64,000 bases of DNA from CAZBWP01 sp964630265 (GTDB lineage: Bacteria; Pseudomonadota; Alphaproteobacteria; Rhodospirillales; Defluviicoccaceae). The position numbers were made by a program, and so were the translations under genes. Within the stretch, counting starts at the first letter, position 1, and each line of letters begins with the position of its first letter. The notes beneath the pieces are model-generated. The model had not been told where the DNA came from, searched no databases, and worked only from the letters and a program-made list of their open reading frames with translations. Location: the NCBI GenBank assembly GCA_964630265.1, contig CAZVRW010000012.1, positions 5,112-69,111 on the forward strand, written 5' to 3'. This document shows, piece by piece, positions 9,368 to 19,951 of this stretch.

Positions 9368-9492
9368 CACGCCGCGTCGCGCGCCTGTCCCTGACAAATC
9401 AACGGCTTACAGACTTTTTCAAGCACTTAAGCGGATAAAAACTGCACTGCACCCGGCTTTTTCCGGGCGACATCGACACGTTACCCGCGACG

Positions 9493-11655
<2,163 letters not shown>

Positions 11656-11672
11656 CACCCGACTGTATGGGG

Positions 11673-12476
11673 TCAGCCGAGCGACACGTCGAGGATCATC
11701 ATCACCAGGAATCCCACCACCAGGCACGTCGTGGCGCGGTGCTCGCGGCCGGCGCGGTGCGTTTCCGGGATGATCTCGCCCATGATCACGAACAGCATGG
11801 CGCCGGCGGAGAAGGCGAGCCCCCACGGCAGCAACACGTCGCTCAGCGACACGGCGCTGGCTCCGGCGAGACCACCGAGCGGTTCCGCCAGGCCGGTCAG
11901 CACGGCGATGCCGAAGGCGCGCCAGCGGCCGAATCCTTCCGCCGTCAGCGCTGCGGCGACGGCGAGGCCCTCGGGCAGGTTCTGCAGACCGATGCCGATC
12001 ATCACGGCGACGCCGGTCGTCTCACCGGCACCGAAGGCAGTGCCGACGGCCATGCCTTCGGGGAAGTTGTGCAGCGTGATGGCGATAATGAACAGCCAGT
12101 TGCGGCCCAGGTCGATGATCGGGGCGCCTTCGCGGCCCTTGACGAAGTGCTCGTGCGGCACCCGGGCATGAATCAGCCAGATCACCAGTGCGCCGAGCAG
12201 GATGCCGCCAGCGGCGACGAGCGCGGCATGCACTTCGCTGCCGGAGGTCTCCGCCACCGCGTCGAGCGCCGGAATGATCAGGGAAAATATCGTGGCACCG
12301 AGCATGATGCCCCCGGCGCCGGCCAGCACCAGCGCCTGATTCAAGTCGCTGAGCCGGCCGCGCCCCAAAAGCACCGGCAGGGCGCCGACGGCCGTGCCCA
12401 GGCCGGCGATGAGGCTGCCGAGAAAGCCGGCGAGGACGAGGGGCATGCCGGCGAAGGCTTCAATCATCCCGTTCAC
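11673..12476 (-). CDS. ZIP-family divalent metal transporter
   Basis: 267 residues with about eight hydrophobic segments and the two signature metal-site motifs of ZIP transporters, HNFPEG (helix IV) and QNLPEG (helix V). A cytoplasmic loop with H and E residues (IHARVPHEHF) precedes helix IV. The family moves Zn, Fe, Mn or similar ions into the cytoplasm. The layout fits the GufA/ZupT-like bacterial group, but the exact metal is not predictable. It lies directly upstream of uvrB on the same strand and diverges from the aminotransferase gene; co-transcription with uvrB is likely because only 17 bp separate them. Confidence 0.9.
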   Translation of the reverse strand: MNGMIEAFAGMPLVLAGFLGSLIAGLGTAVGALPVLLGRGRLSDLNQALVLAGAGGIMLGATIFSLIIPALDAVAETSGSEVHAALVAAGGILLGALVIWLIHARVPHEHFVKGREGAPIIDLGRNWLFIIAITLHNFPEGMAVGTAFGAGETTGVAVMIGIGLQNLPEGLAVAAALTAEGFGRWRAFGIAVLTGLAEPLGGLAGASAVSLSDVLLPWGLAFSAGAMLFVIMGEIIPETHRAGREHRATTCLVVGFLVMMILDVSLG

Positions 12477-12592
12477 GACTCCGAAGCACGGGAAAGCTGC
12501 AAAACCATGCCGGACGATCGCTTCGAATGTTGCCCGTGCCCGGCGCTGCCGCTAGGGTCCGGACGCTGACCATCATCCCTTTGGAGGATTAC

Positions 12593-13795
12593 ATGGCCTT
12601 TCTCGCAGAGCGGCTCGGCCGCATCAAGCCATCGCCGACCATCGCCGTCACCCAGAAGGCGGCGGAGCTGAAGGCGCAGGGCCGCGACGTCATCGGTCTC
12701 GGCGCCGGTGAGCCGGACTTCGACACGCCCGACCACATCAAGGCGGCGGCCAAGGCGGCGATCGACCGCGGCGAGACGAAATACACGGCGGTCGCCGGGA
12801 CGCCGGCGCTACGCCAGGCGATCTGCGACAAGCTGAAGCGCGACAATGATCTCACCTACACGCCGGAGCAGATCAGCGTCGGCTGCGGTGGCAAGCAGAC
12901 CATCTACAATGCGCTGGTGGCGACCCTGAATCCGGGCGACGAGGTCATCATCCCGGCGCCCTACTGGGTCTCCTATCCGGACATCGCGTTGCTCTGCGAG
13001 GGCGAGCCGGTGGTCATCGATTGCCCGGCCGACCGCGGCTTCAAGCTCGCCCCGGACGATCTGGAGCGGGCGATCACGCCGAAGACCAAGTGGCTGATCC
13101 TCAATTCGCCGAGCAACCCGACCGGCGCGGCCTATACGGCCGACGAGCTGCAGGCCCTGGCCGCGGTGCTGGTGCGCCATGCGCATGTCCGGGTGATGAC
13201 CGACGACATCTACGAGTTCATCATCTACGACGACTTCCGCTTCACCACCATCGCCCAGGTGGTGCCGGAGCTGTTCCCGCGGACGCTGACCCTGAACGGC
13301 TGTTCCAAGGCCTATGCCATGACCGGTTGGCGCGTCGGCTATGCCGCCGGGCCGATCGACCTGATCAAGGCGATGAACATGGTGCAATCACAATCGACGA
13401 CGCACACCAGTTCGATCTCCCAGGCGGCGGCGGTGGCGGCACTCAACGGCCCGCACGACTTCATTGCCGCCAACAACGCCATCTTCAAGGAGCGGCGCGA
13501 TCTGGTGGTGTCGATGCTGAACCAGGCCGCTGGCCTCCACTGCCCGCTGCCAGAGGGGGCGTTCTACGTCTACCCGTCGTGCGCCGGCGCCATCGGCAAG
13601 CGGACACCGGACGGCCGGACCATTGCCGACGACGAGGGCTTCGTCACCTACCTCCTTGAATCCGAGGGGGTTGCCGCCGTGCATGGCGCGGCATTCGGGC
13701 TGTCGCCGTATTTCCGCGTCTCCTACGCCACCTCCACCACGGCGCTGACCGAGGCCTGCACGCGAATCCAACGCGCCTGCGCCGCCCTGGCGTGA
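12593..13795 (+). CDS. aspC: Pyridoxal-phosphate aspartate aminotransferase
   Basis: 400 residues. This is a class I aminotransferase of the bacterial aspartate/prephenate type: GAGEPDFDTP near the N-terminus, NSPSNPTG at the substrate site, the PLP lysine in SKAYAMTGWRVGY, and a C-terminal arginine in FRVSYA that binds the substrate carboxylate. It exchanges amino groups between aspartate or glutamate and 2-oxo acids. The frame opens upstream at 12527, but ATG 12593 has GGAGG at 12583-12587 and gives the canonical start MAFLAERL. It stands alone, divergent from the ZIP gene. Activity on prephenate as well as aspartate is possible in this group. Confidence 0.93.
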   Translation: MAFLAERLGRIKPSPTIAVTQKAAELKAQGRDVIGLGAGEPDFDTPDHIKAAAKAAIDRGETKYTAVAGTPALRQAICDKLKRDNDLTYTPEQISVGCGGKQTIYNALVATLNPGDEVIIPAPYWVSYPDIALLCEGEPVVIDCPADRGFKLAPDDLERAITPKTKWLILNSPSNPTGAAYTADELQALAAVLVRHAHVRVMTDDIYEFIIYDDFRFTTIAQVVPELFPRTLTLNGCSKAYAMTGWRVGYAAGPIDLIKAMNMVQSQSTTHTSSISQAAAVAALNGPHDFIAANNAIFKERRDLVVSMLNQAAGLHCPLPEGAFYVYPSCAGAIGKRTPDGRTIADDEGFVTYLLESEGVAAVHGAAFGLSPYFRVSYATSTTALTEACTRIQRACAALA

Positions 13796-13884
13796 AAAAG
13801 GGCGTTCGGTGAAAAACGCGCTTGATTGTTTGTTTTTTTTGTACTCTTAGGCGCGCATCGGACACTCGTGAGGAGAAACCTTAG

Positions 13885-14631
13885 ATGTTGGCAAAAAAGA
13901 TCGCGGCCGAATTTCTCGGTACCTTCTGGCTGGTCCTGGGCGGTTGCGGCAGCGCCGTCCTGGCCGCCGGTTTTCCGGAACTCGGCATCGGCTTCGTCGG
14001 TGTCTCGCTCGCCTTCGGACTGACCGTGGTGACCATGGCCTATGCCGTCGGCCACATCTCCGGCGGGCATTTCAATCCGGCGGTGACCATGGGCCTGTTC
14101 ACCGGCGGACGCATTTCGGCCGGCGATATCCTGCCGTACTGGGGCGCCCAGGTGGTGGGCGCCATCGCCGCGGCGGCGGTGCTGTTCATCATCGCCAGCG
14201 GTCATCCGGACTTCAGCCTCGCCAACGGCTTCGCCGCCAACGGCTTCGGCGAGCACTCGCCGGGCGGCTACCCGCTCGCCGCCGCGCTCGTCGCCGAGAT
14301 CGTGCTGACGTTCTTCTTTCTGCTGATCATCCTCGGTGCCACGGATGGACGCGCGCCCGCCGGGTTCGCGCCGCTGGCGATCGGACTGGCGCTGACCCTG
14401 ATCCACCTGATCAGCATTCCGGTCACCAACACCTCGGTCAATCCGGCCCGCAGCACCGGCCAGGCGCTCTTCGTCGGCGGCTGGGCGATGGCGCAGTTGT
14501 GGTTGTTCTGGGTCGCGCCGCTGGTCGGCGGGGCGTTGGCCGGCATCGTCTATCGTTGGCTCGGGGCGCGCGAGACGCCCGCGTCGACGATTCCGAAGGG
14601 TGAAGGCCCCGTGCCCGCCCCAGGCGAGTAA
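13885..14631 (+). CDS. aqpZ: Aquaporin Z
   Basis: 248 residues with six membrane spans and two pore motifs, NPAVT and NPARS. The selectivity-filter residues fit a water channel: Phe in FGLTVV, His in HLISIPVTN, and Arg in NPARS. It passes water, not glycerol, across the inner membrane. The C-terminal tail is about 20 residues longer than in the E. coli protein. ATG 13885 follows a GAGGAG-like site. The gene is transcribed alone and is followed by a strong hairpin. Confidence 0.95.
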   Translation: MLAKKIAAEFLGTFWLVLGGCGSAVLAAGFPELGIGFVGVSLAFGLTVVTMAYAVGHISGGHFNPAVTMGLFTGGRISAGDILPYWGAQVVGAIAAAAVLFIIASGHPDFSLANGFAANGFGEHSPGGYPLAAALVAEIVLTFFFLLIILGATDGRAPAGFAPLAIGLALTLIHLISIPVTNTSVNPARSTGQALFVGGWAMAQLWLFWVAPLVGGALAGIVYRWLGARETPASTIPKGEGPVPAPGE

Positions 14632-14646
14632 CCATTGGCCAAGTGT

Positions 14647-14670
14647 GGGCCCGCGGTGACCGGCGGGCCC
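14647..14670 (+). terminator. Hairpin after aqpZ
   Basis: Sixteen bases after the aqpZ stop codon, GGGCCCGC (14647-14654) pairs perfectly with GCGGGCCC (14663-14670) around an 8-base loop. A short T run (ATTTTCCC) follows 20 bases later, so it is either a weak intrinsic terminator or an mRNA-stabilising hairpin. Confidence 0.55.
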
Positions 14671-14781
14671 GCACAGCGGCATTTTCCCTTGATTTGCCCA
14701 CTCCCGACGGTACCCTTCGCGGATGCCTGCGGATCCTTCGATCCCAAATCCTGAAATCCGTTCGACCCCGGGAGGTCTCGT

Positions 14782-16806
14782 GTGAATACCAAGCCCCCGT
14801 CCGCGCCACGCTGCGCGGCGCTCGTCGGTCCGTATCTCAGCGGCAAGACGACCCTGCTCGAAAGCATCCTGTTCCGCACCGAGGCGATCACGCGCAAAGG
14901 GTCGGTCAAGGAGGGCAACACGGTCGGCGACCCGGCCGCGGAAGCGCGCGCCCGACAGATGAGCACCGAGCTCAACGTGGCGACCACCAGCTACCTCGAC
15001 GAGATCTGGACGTTTCTCGATTGCCCGGGCTCCATCGAGCTGTCGCAGGATGCGCGCAACGCTTTGCTCGTCGCCGACGTCGCCGTCGTCGTCTGCGAAC
15101 CGGACCCCTCGAAGGCGCTGATCCTCGGGCCCCTGTTCCGCTACCTGGATGAGCACAGCGTCCCGCACATGGTGTTCATCAACAAGATGGACGGTGCCGA
15201 CGCGGAGCTTCGCAGTGCCCTGGAGGCGCTGCAGGGGGTGTCGCATCGCCCGATGGTGCTGCGCGAAATCCCGATCCGCGATGGCGACCACGTGACCGGG
15301 TTCGTCGACCTGGTCAGCGAGCGCACCTTCCGCTGGCAGGAGGGCAAGCCTTCGGAGCTGATCAAGCTGCCCGAGGCCCTGGCCGAACCGGAATCGGAGG
15401 CGCGGGCCGAAATGCTCGAGGCGCTCGCCGACTTCGACGACGGCCTGCTGGAGAAGTTGCTGGAAGACATGCAGCCGAGCGCCGGCGAAATCTACGCCTC
15501 GCTCGCCCGGGATCTGCAGCAGGACCAGATCGTTCCGGTGTTCTTCGGCTCCGCCGAGGGCATGCACGGCATCACCCGCCTGCTGAAGGCGCTGCGGCAC
15601 GAAGCACCGGAACCGGCGGTGACTGCGGCTCGACAGGGCATCGAGGGGGATGGCGAGGCGTGTGCGCGGGTGTTCAAATCGGTGCACGCCCAGCACACCG
15701 GCAAGCTCTCGCTGGTCCGGTTCTGGCGTGGCGAGATCACCGACGGCATGACCTTGAACGGCGACCGGGTGAGCGGCGTCAACCGGCTGTTCGGCGCCAA
15801 GACGGAGAAGCTCGCCAAGGCCGGCCCCGGTGATGTGGTCGCCCTCGGGCGGCTCGAGGGGGCCTCCACGGGCACCATGCTGTCGCCCTCCGGCAAGGTC
15901 ACCGGCAGCGACTGGCCGGAGCCCTTGGCGCCGCTCTATTCCCAGGCCATCCGGGCGGCACAGCGCGCCGACGAGGTGAAGCTGTCGGGCGCGCTCTCCC
16001 GGCTGGTCGACGAGGACGCCTCCCTCAGCTACGGTCACGATCCCGACACCGGCGAACTCCGCCTCTGGGGGCAGGGAGACATGCACCTGCAGATCGCCCT
16101 GGATCGCTTGCGCAACCGGTACGGGATGAACGTCGAGGCCTCGCGTCCCCAGGTGCCGTACAAGGAGACGATCCGCGGCAGCGTGAGCCAGCACGCCCGC
16201 CACAAGAAGCAGAGCGGCGGTCACGGCGAGTTCGGCGACGTCCACCTGGACATCGCGCCGTTGCCGCGCGGCGAAGGCTTCACCTTCACGGACACCATCA
16301 CCGGCGGCGTCGTCCCGAAGCAATACATTCCGGCGGTGGAAATCGGCGTGAAGGAATACTTGAATCGCGGTCCGCTCGGCTTTCCCGTGGTGGATGTGGC
16401 CGTCACCCTGACCGACGGCCAGTTCCACACCGTCGACAGCTCCGACATGGCGTTCCGCAAGGCCGGCGCCCTGGCGATGCGTGAAGGCATGCCGAAGTGC
16501 CAGCCGGTGCTGCTCGAGCCGATCTGCAGTGTGCGCATCTCGGTGCCCTCGGAATTCACTTCGCGGGTGCAGCGAATCGTCAGCAGCCGCCGCGGCCAGA
16601 TCCTCGGTTTCGAGGCCAAGCCCGAATGGGCCGGCTGGGACGATGTCTCGGTCCTGCTGCCGCAGGTGGAGATGGACGGGCTGATCGCCGAGCTCCGGTC
16701 GTCGACGTTGGGGGTCGGCACCTTCGAGTGGCGCTTCGACCACCTGCAGGAACTCACCGGCAAGCTCGCCGACGACATCATCGCCGCCCGCGCCGCTGCG
16801 GATTGA
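14782..16806 (+). CDS. fusA: Elongation factor G-like GTPase (EF-G paralogue)
   Basis: 674 residues with the EF-G domain order: G domain with a variant P-loop GPYLSGKTTL, a G3 motif in DCPGS and a G4 motif NKMD, then domains II-V, including YKETIRGSV and the C-terminal RRGQILGFE. It lacks the strictly conserved EF-G P-loop and effector spacing and has no tufA, rpsL or rpsG next to it, which marks it as the secondary 'EF-G-like' form rather than the housekeeping factor. Such paralogues have been linked to recycling or stress-phase translation; no specific role can be assigned here. GTG 14782 has GGAGG at 14771-14775. Confidence 0.88.
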   Translation: MNTKPPSAPRCAALVGPYLSGKTTLLESILFRTEAITRKGSVKEGNTVGDPAAEARARQMSTELNVATTSYLDEIWTFLDCPGSIELSQDARNALLVADVAVVVCEPDPSKALILGPLFRYLDEHSVPHMVFINKMDGADAELRSALEALQGVSHRPMVLREIPIRDGDHVTGFVDLVSERTFRWQEGKPSELIKLPEALAEPESEARAEMLEALADFDDGLLEKLLEDMQPSAGEIYASLARDLQQDQIVPVFFGSAEGMHGITRLLKALRHEAPEPAVTAARQGIEGDGEACARVFKSVHAQHTGKLSLVRFWRGEITDGMTLNGDRVSGVNRLFGAKTEKLAKAGPGDVVALGRLEGASTGTMLSPSGKVTGSDWPEPLAPLYSQAIRAAQRADEVKLSGALSRLVDEDASLSYGHDPDTGELRLWGQGDMHLQIALDRLRNRYGMNVEASRPQVPYKETIRGSVSQHARHKKQSGGHGEFGDVHLDIAPLPRGEGFTFTDTITGGVVPKQYIPAVEIGVKEYLNRGPLGFPVVDVAVTLTDGQFHTVDSSDMAFRKAGALAMREGMPKCQPVLLEPICSVRISVPSEFTSRVQRIVSSRRGQILGFEAKPEWAGWDDVSVLLPQVEMDGLIAELRSSTLGVGTFEWRFDHLQELTGKLADDIIAARAAAD

Positions 16807-16894
16807 TTTCGCTTTGCGTCGGCCGCTGCCCCTGCCCCGCGCGCGCCAACGGCGCGAGGCTCGTGCAGCGGCCCATAAACAAACATCAAGGCAC

Positions 16895-16923
16895 AAAAAG
16901 AAGCCGGGCCATAAAGGCCCGGC
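16895..16923 (-). terminator. Intrinsic terminator, minus strand
   Basis: GCCGGGCC pairs perfectly with GGCCCGGC around a five-base loop (16903-16923). On the minus strand it is followed at once by TTCTTTTT (16902-16895). It ends either the candidate small RNA or the LysR transcript. Confidence 0.8.
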
Positions 16924-17037
16924 AGTCTAGCAGGGAGGCTTCACGTCTGGGAGACGTGGGACCCGCCAGGGGCGGGCCCCTCTTTCGGGCCTTGCACCCG
17001 AAACCGGAAAAAACCGTGATGCTGCGCTGCAACATCT
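16895..17037 (-). ncRNA. Candidate structured small RNA (minus strand)
   Basis: Read on the minus strand, this stretch forms five successive stem-loops: 17036-17018 (8 bp), 17003-16983 (7-bp perfect stem), 16978-16958 (GC-rich, one mismatch), 16958-16942 (7-bp perfect stem with a three-base CCC loop) and 16923-16903 (8-bp perfect stem). The last is followed by TTCTTTTT, an intrinsic terminator. The linker at 16941-16924 contains CCTCCC, and two loops are C-rich. This resembles the anti-Shine-Dalgarno small RNAs of alphaproteobacteria. A possible -10 element TATAAA lies at 17050-17045. It could also be the 3' untranslated region of the LysR gene, whose stop is 180 bases upstream. Known RNA families could not be searched. 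Confidence 0.5.
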
Positions 17038-17215
17038 GTATTCGTTTATATTCCCGGCTGGATGTTCGCAGTAGCAAAAACGACGCAAACCTCCCATGCG
17101 ACAAACGCATGGATCGGTAGAAAGCGGGTTGCTGGTTTTCGCGGTTTATGACGTGGGGGGATCGCCGGGCAGGTCCAATTTCGCGACCGCCGGCCACCCT
17201 GATCAGTCGACGGGG

Positions 17216-18109
17216 TCAGGCGGAGTTCTCGAACGCGCGCACGAGAAAATCGCGAAACACTGCGATGCGGTTGGAATGCCGCAGTTCCTCGGGATAGACG
17301 AAATAGATGTCGAGATTGGGGCCGTGCACTTCCGGCAGAATCTCCACAAGGCTGTTGGTCTCCCGGCTCATGTAATGCGGCAAGGCGCCGATGCCGATGC
17401 CGCTCTGCACGGCGCGGAAGATCGCGTAGGTGCTGTTGACCTTGAGGAATGCCCGGCGGCGCTTGCCGCCCTCGATGCCTGCCTCCAGCAGCCAGTTGAG
17501 GTTTGGCACCGGCATCCGCGCATCCTCGCCGAACACGACGAGGCGATGGCGATCCAGGTCGGCGGCGGTCCGCGGCATGCCGTGTGCCTGCAGGTAGCCG
17601 GGCGCCGCGAACACGTGGTAGCGCATGGAGGCTAGGCGCCGCTGCACCAAGTCCGACTGTGTGGGCGGCATCATCCGGATGGCGATGTCGGCCTCGCGCA
17701 TGGACAGATCCAGCTCCTCGTCGGTCAGCACCAGCGACACCTCGATGTCCGCATAGTCCTCAAGAAACGCCTTGAGGCGCGGCGCCAGCCAGATCGAGCC
17801 GAACGCCACGGTGGTGGTGACACGCAGCGGGCCACGTGGCCGTTCGCTGCTTTCGATGACCCGGGCCTCTACCATGTTCAACTTGGCGATGATTTCGCGC
17901 ACGGTCTTCAACAGGATCTCGCCCTGTTCGGTAAGCACGAGACCGCGGGCGTGCCGATGAAACAGCGGCGCGCCGAGGCTCTCCTCCAGCGTGCCGACCT
18001 GACGGCTGACCGCCGACTGGCTGAGGTTCAGCGTCTCGCCGGCGCGGGTGAAGCTGCCCGCGTCGGCGACGGCGTGAAACACACGAAGCTTGTCCCAGTC
18101 CATGAGCAT
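17216..18109 (-). CDS. LysR-family transcriptional regulator
   Basis: 297 residues. The N-terminal winged helix-turn-helix reads DKLRVFHAVADAGSFTRAGE followed by LNLSQSAVSRQVGTLEE, the standard LysR recognition region. A periplasmic-binding-like effector domain follows (about 95-295) and resembles the GcvA/VirN subgroup (PRGPLRVTTTVAFG). It starts at one of two ATGs 6 bp apart (18109 or 18103). It lies 50 bp downstream of trxB on the same strand and is probably co-transcribed with it. The effector is unknown. Confidence 0.92.
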   Translation of the reverse strand: MLMDWDKLRVFHAVADAGSFTRAGETLNLSQSAVSRQVGTLEESLGAPLFHRHARGLVLTEQGEILLKTVREIIAKLNMVEARVIESSERPRGPLRVTTTVAFGSIWLAPRLKAFLEDYADIEVSLVLTDEELDLSMREADIAIRMMPPTQSDLVQRRLASMRYHVFAAPGYLQAHGMPRTAADLDRHRLVVFGEDARMPVPNLNWLLEAGIEGGKRRRAFLKVNSTYAIFRAVQSGIGIGALPHYMSRETNSLVEILPEVHGPNLDIYFVYPEELRHSNRIAVFRDFLVRAFENSA

Positions 18110-18159
18110 CCCGGCCCGTTATCCTCGTCGGCGTGTCGGTTCGTGCGTGGCCGGGCCGG

Positions 18160-19125
18160 CTAATCGGCGGCTCGCGACGGCGCTTCCAGGGCCGCGAGGT
18201 ACTTCTCGGCCTCCAGCGCCGCCATGCAGCCGGTGCCGGCGGCAGTAACGGCTTGACGGTAGATCTTGTCCTGCACGTCGCCGGCGGCGAACACGCCCGG
18301 AACGTTGGTGACGGTGCTGTCGGCGGCGGTCAGGAGATAGCCCTCGCCGTCCATCGTCAGCTGGCCGCGAAACAGTTCGGTGTTCGGCGTGTGCCCGATG
18401 GCGATGAAGACGCCGTCGACGGGCAATAGCGACATCTCACTGGATCGGACGTTGCGCAGGCGCAAGCCGGTGACGCCCGGTGGCGGCCCTTCGCCGACCA
18501 CCTCCTCGACGACACTGTCCCACAGCACGCTGATCTTCGGATTGCCGAACACCCGATCCTGTAGGATCTTCTCGGCGCGCAGCGCGTCGCGGCGGTGGAC
18601 CAGTGTCACGGTGTCGGCGAAGTTGGTGAGGAACAAGGCTTCCTCGGCGGCCGTGTTGCCGCCACCGATCACGGCCACCCGCTTGCCGCGATAGAAGAAG
18701 CCGTCGCAGGTGGCGCAGGCGGAGACGCCGAACCCCTTGAAGTGCTCCTCGCTGGGCAGCCCGAGCCAGCGCGCGGTCGCCCCGGTGCAGATGATCACGG
18801 TGTCGCCCATGTACTCGGTGCCGGAGTCGCCGATCAGGCGGAACGGCGCGCGTCGGAGATCGGCTTCGACCACGGTGTCGTCGAAGAGCCGCGTGCCGAC
18901 GTGGGCAGCCTGCGCCTCCATCTGCTCCATCAGCCAGGGCCCCTGCACGGCCTCGGCGAAACCGGGATAATTTTCCACGTCGGTGGTGATGGTGAGCTGG
19001 CCCCCCGGTTGCAGCCCCCGGACCATGATCGGCTGAAGATTGGCGCGCGCGGCGTAAACCGCCGCCGTGCAGCCGGCCGGTCCGGAGCCAAGCACCACTA
19101 CCTTGCTGTGGACGCGGTCTGCCAT
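18160..19125 (-). CDS. trxB: Thioredoxin reductase
   Basis: 321 residues. This NADPH-dependent flavoprotein keeps thioredoxin reduced in the cytoplasm. It shows the FAD motif GSGPAGCTAAVYAARA, the redox-active CATC pair in SACATCDGFFYRG, the NADPH motif GGGNTAAEEALFL, and the C-terminal FAD motif GVFAAGDVQD. Length and domain order are those of the low-molecular-weight bacterial enzyme. It is followed by the LysR gene and diverges from the Lrp/AsnC gene across a 200-bp interval that must carry both promoters. Confidence 0.97.
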   Translation of the reverse strand: MADRVHSKVVVLGSGPAGCTAAVYAARANLQPIMVRGLQPGGQLTITTDVENYPGFAEAVQGPWLMEQMEAQAAHVGTRLFDDTVVEADLRRAPFRLIGDSGTEYMGDTVIICTGATARWLGLPSEEHFKGFGVSACATCDGFFYRGKRVAVIGGGNTAAEEALFLTNFADTVTLVHRRDALRAEKILQDRVFGNPKISVLWDSVVEEVVGEGPPPGVTGLRLRNVRSSEMSLLPVDGVFIAIGHTPNTELFRGQLTMDGEGYLLTAADSTVTNVPGVFAAGDVQDKIYRQAVTAAGTGCMAALEAEKYLAALEAPSRAAD

Positions 19126-19325
19126 CGGGGATGCGGATATCCTGGTTTCAGGCTAGTGCCGGGCGTTTATCCAGAGACGGCACACCTCATAAGGTTTTTC
19201 TGACAATAAGAACGCGAATCACGGCGTGCAAGCACGATGCCCGGCGGCACCGAGACACATCATTTGCTTTTTCGTCCGCCTGCAATATAATTTCACCACG
19301 AGGCAGGGAGGAAGCGAAAAACAAC

Positions 19326-19883
19326 GTGGCAAGAGTTAGACTCGACAAGATCGATCAACGCATTCTTCGGGATCTTCAGGCGAACGGGCGCATCACCAAC
19401 GTCGAACTGGCGCGGCGTGTGGGAATCTCGGCGCCGCCGTGCCTGCGACGGGTGCGCGCGCTGGAGCAGGCGGGGTTCGTGCGCGGCTATCACGCCGAGA
19501 TCGACCCCAAGGCCCTCGGCTACAACGTCACGGTCTTCGCCCAGGTCGGGCTCTCCAGCCAGGCCGAGCGTGATCTGGAGGCCTTCGAGGAAACGGTCCG
19601 TACTTGGCCGGAAGTCCGGGAATGTCACATGCTGGCCGGCGAGACCGACTTCCTGCTGAAGGTGGTCGCCCGCGACTGGGACGCATATCAGCTGTTCCTG
19701 ACGACCCGGCTGACCGCGGCGGCGAATGTCAGTCAGGTCAAGTCGGCGTTGTCCATCCGCTCGGCGAAGAGCGAACCCGGGGTGCCGATCCCGATCGATG
19801 GCGCAGAACCGGACGGTCCCCCCGGGGGTCCAGCCGACGACTTCGGCAACGGCTCCGACAACGGGACGGGTGGCGCTCCGTAG
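19326..19883 (+). CDS. Lrp/AsnC-family transcriptional regulator
   Basis: 185 residues from GTG 19326, giving the family's typical start VARVRLDKIDQRIL. An AsnC-type helix-turn-helix (ITNVELARRVGISAPPCLRR) is followed by a RAM effector/oligomerisation domain. A GGGAGG site lies at 19306-19311, rather far (14 bp) upstream; the frame is open further upstream to 19131, but that part does not look like coding sequence. The last 35 residues are Gly/Asp/Pro-rich and absent from most family members. Divergent from trxB. Confidence 0.88.
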   Translation: MARVRLDKIDQRILRDLQANGRITNVELARRVGISAPPCLRRVRALEQAGFVRGYHAEIDPKALGYNVTVFAQVGLSSQAERDLEAFEETVRTWPEVRECHMLAGETDFLLKVVARDWDAYQLFLTTRLTAAANVSQVKSALSIRSAKSEPGVPIPIDGAEPDGPPGGPADDFGNGSDNGTGGAP

Positions 19884-19951
19884 CAGGTCGAACCCGCCGA
19901 TCGAAGCATGGTCGCCGCGATCGGCGGCAACAAGCGACCGGATCGAGTGAC

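Larger units (their letters stand above)
8736..9492. other. Non-coding, repeat-rich interval downstream of uvrB
   Basis: 757 bases without a credible gene lie between the synthetase operon start and the end of uvrB. The interval holds a GC-rich T-rich stretch near 9015-9062 that could be a terminator, a 12-bp minisatellite interrupted by the N run, a five-unit 10-bp repeat array (9318-9367), and a small hairpin at 9452-9467 just beyond uvrB that may end its transcript. Open frames crossing the gap contain unknown residues and repeat-derived Leu/Ser/Gly or Arg/Glu runs, and are not genes. The synthetase promoter should lie in the left part but was not identified. Confidence 0.6.
16807..17215. 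other. Structured non-coding interval between convergent genes
   Basis: 409 bases without a gene lie between the EF-G-like gene and the LysR gene, which converge. The left part contains five stem-loops in about 140 bases (16903-17036), described separately as a candidate minus-strand small RNA. No specific feature was seen in 17052-17215. Confidence 0.7.

Noticed and set aside
8963..9438. Several open frames crossing the N run
   Set aside because: They contain unknown residues and repeat-derived runs; none has a supported start or family.
13723..16896. 1057-residue open frame on the minus strand across aqpZ and the EF-G-like gene
   Set aside because: Both genes underneath have strong family motifs and ribosome-binding sites; the antisense product has none.
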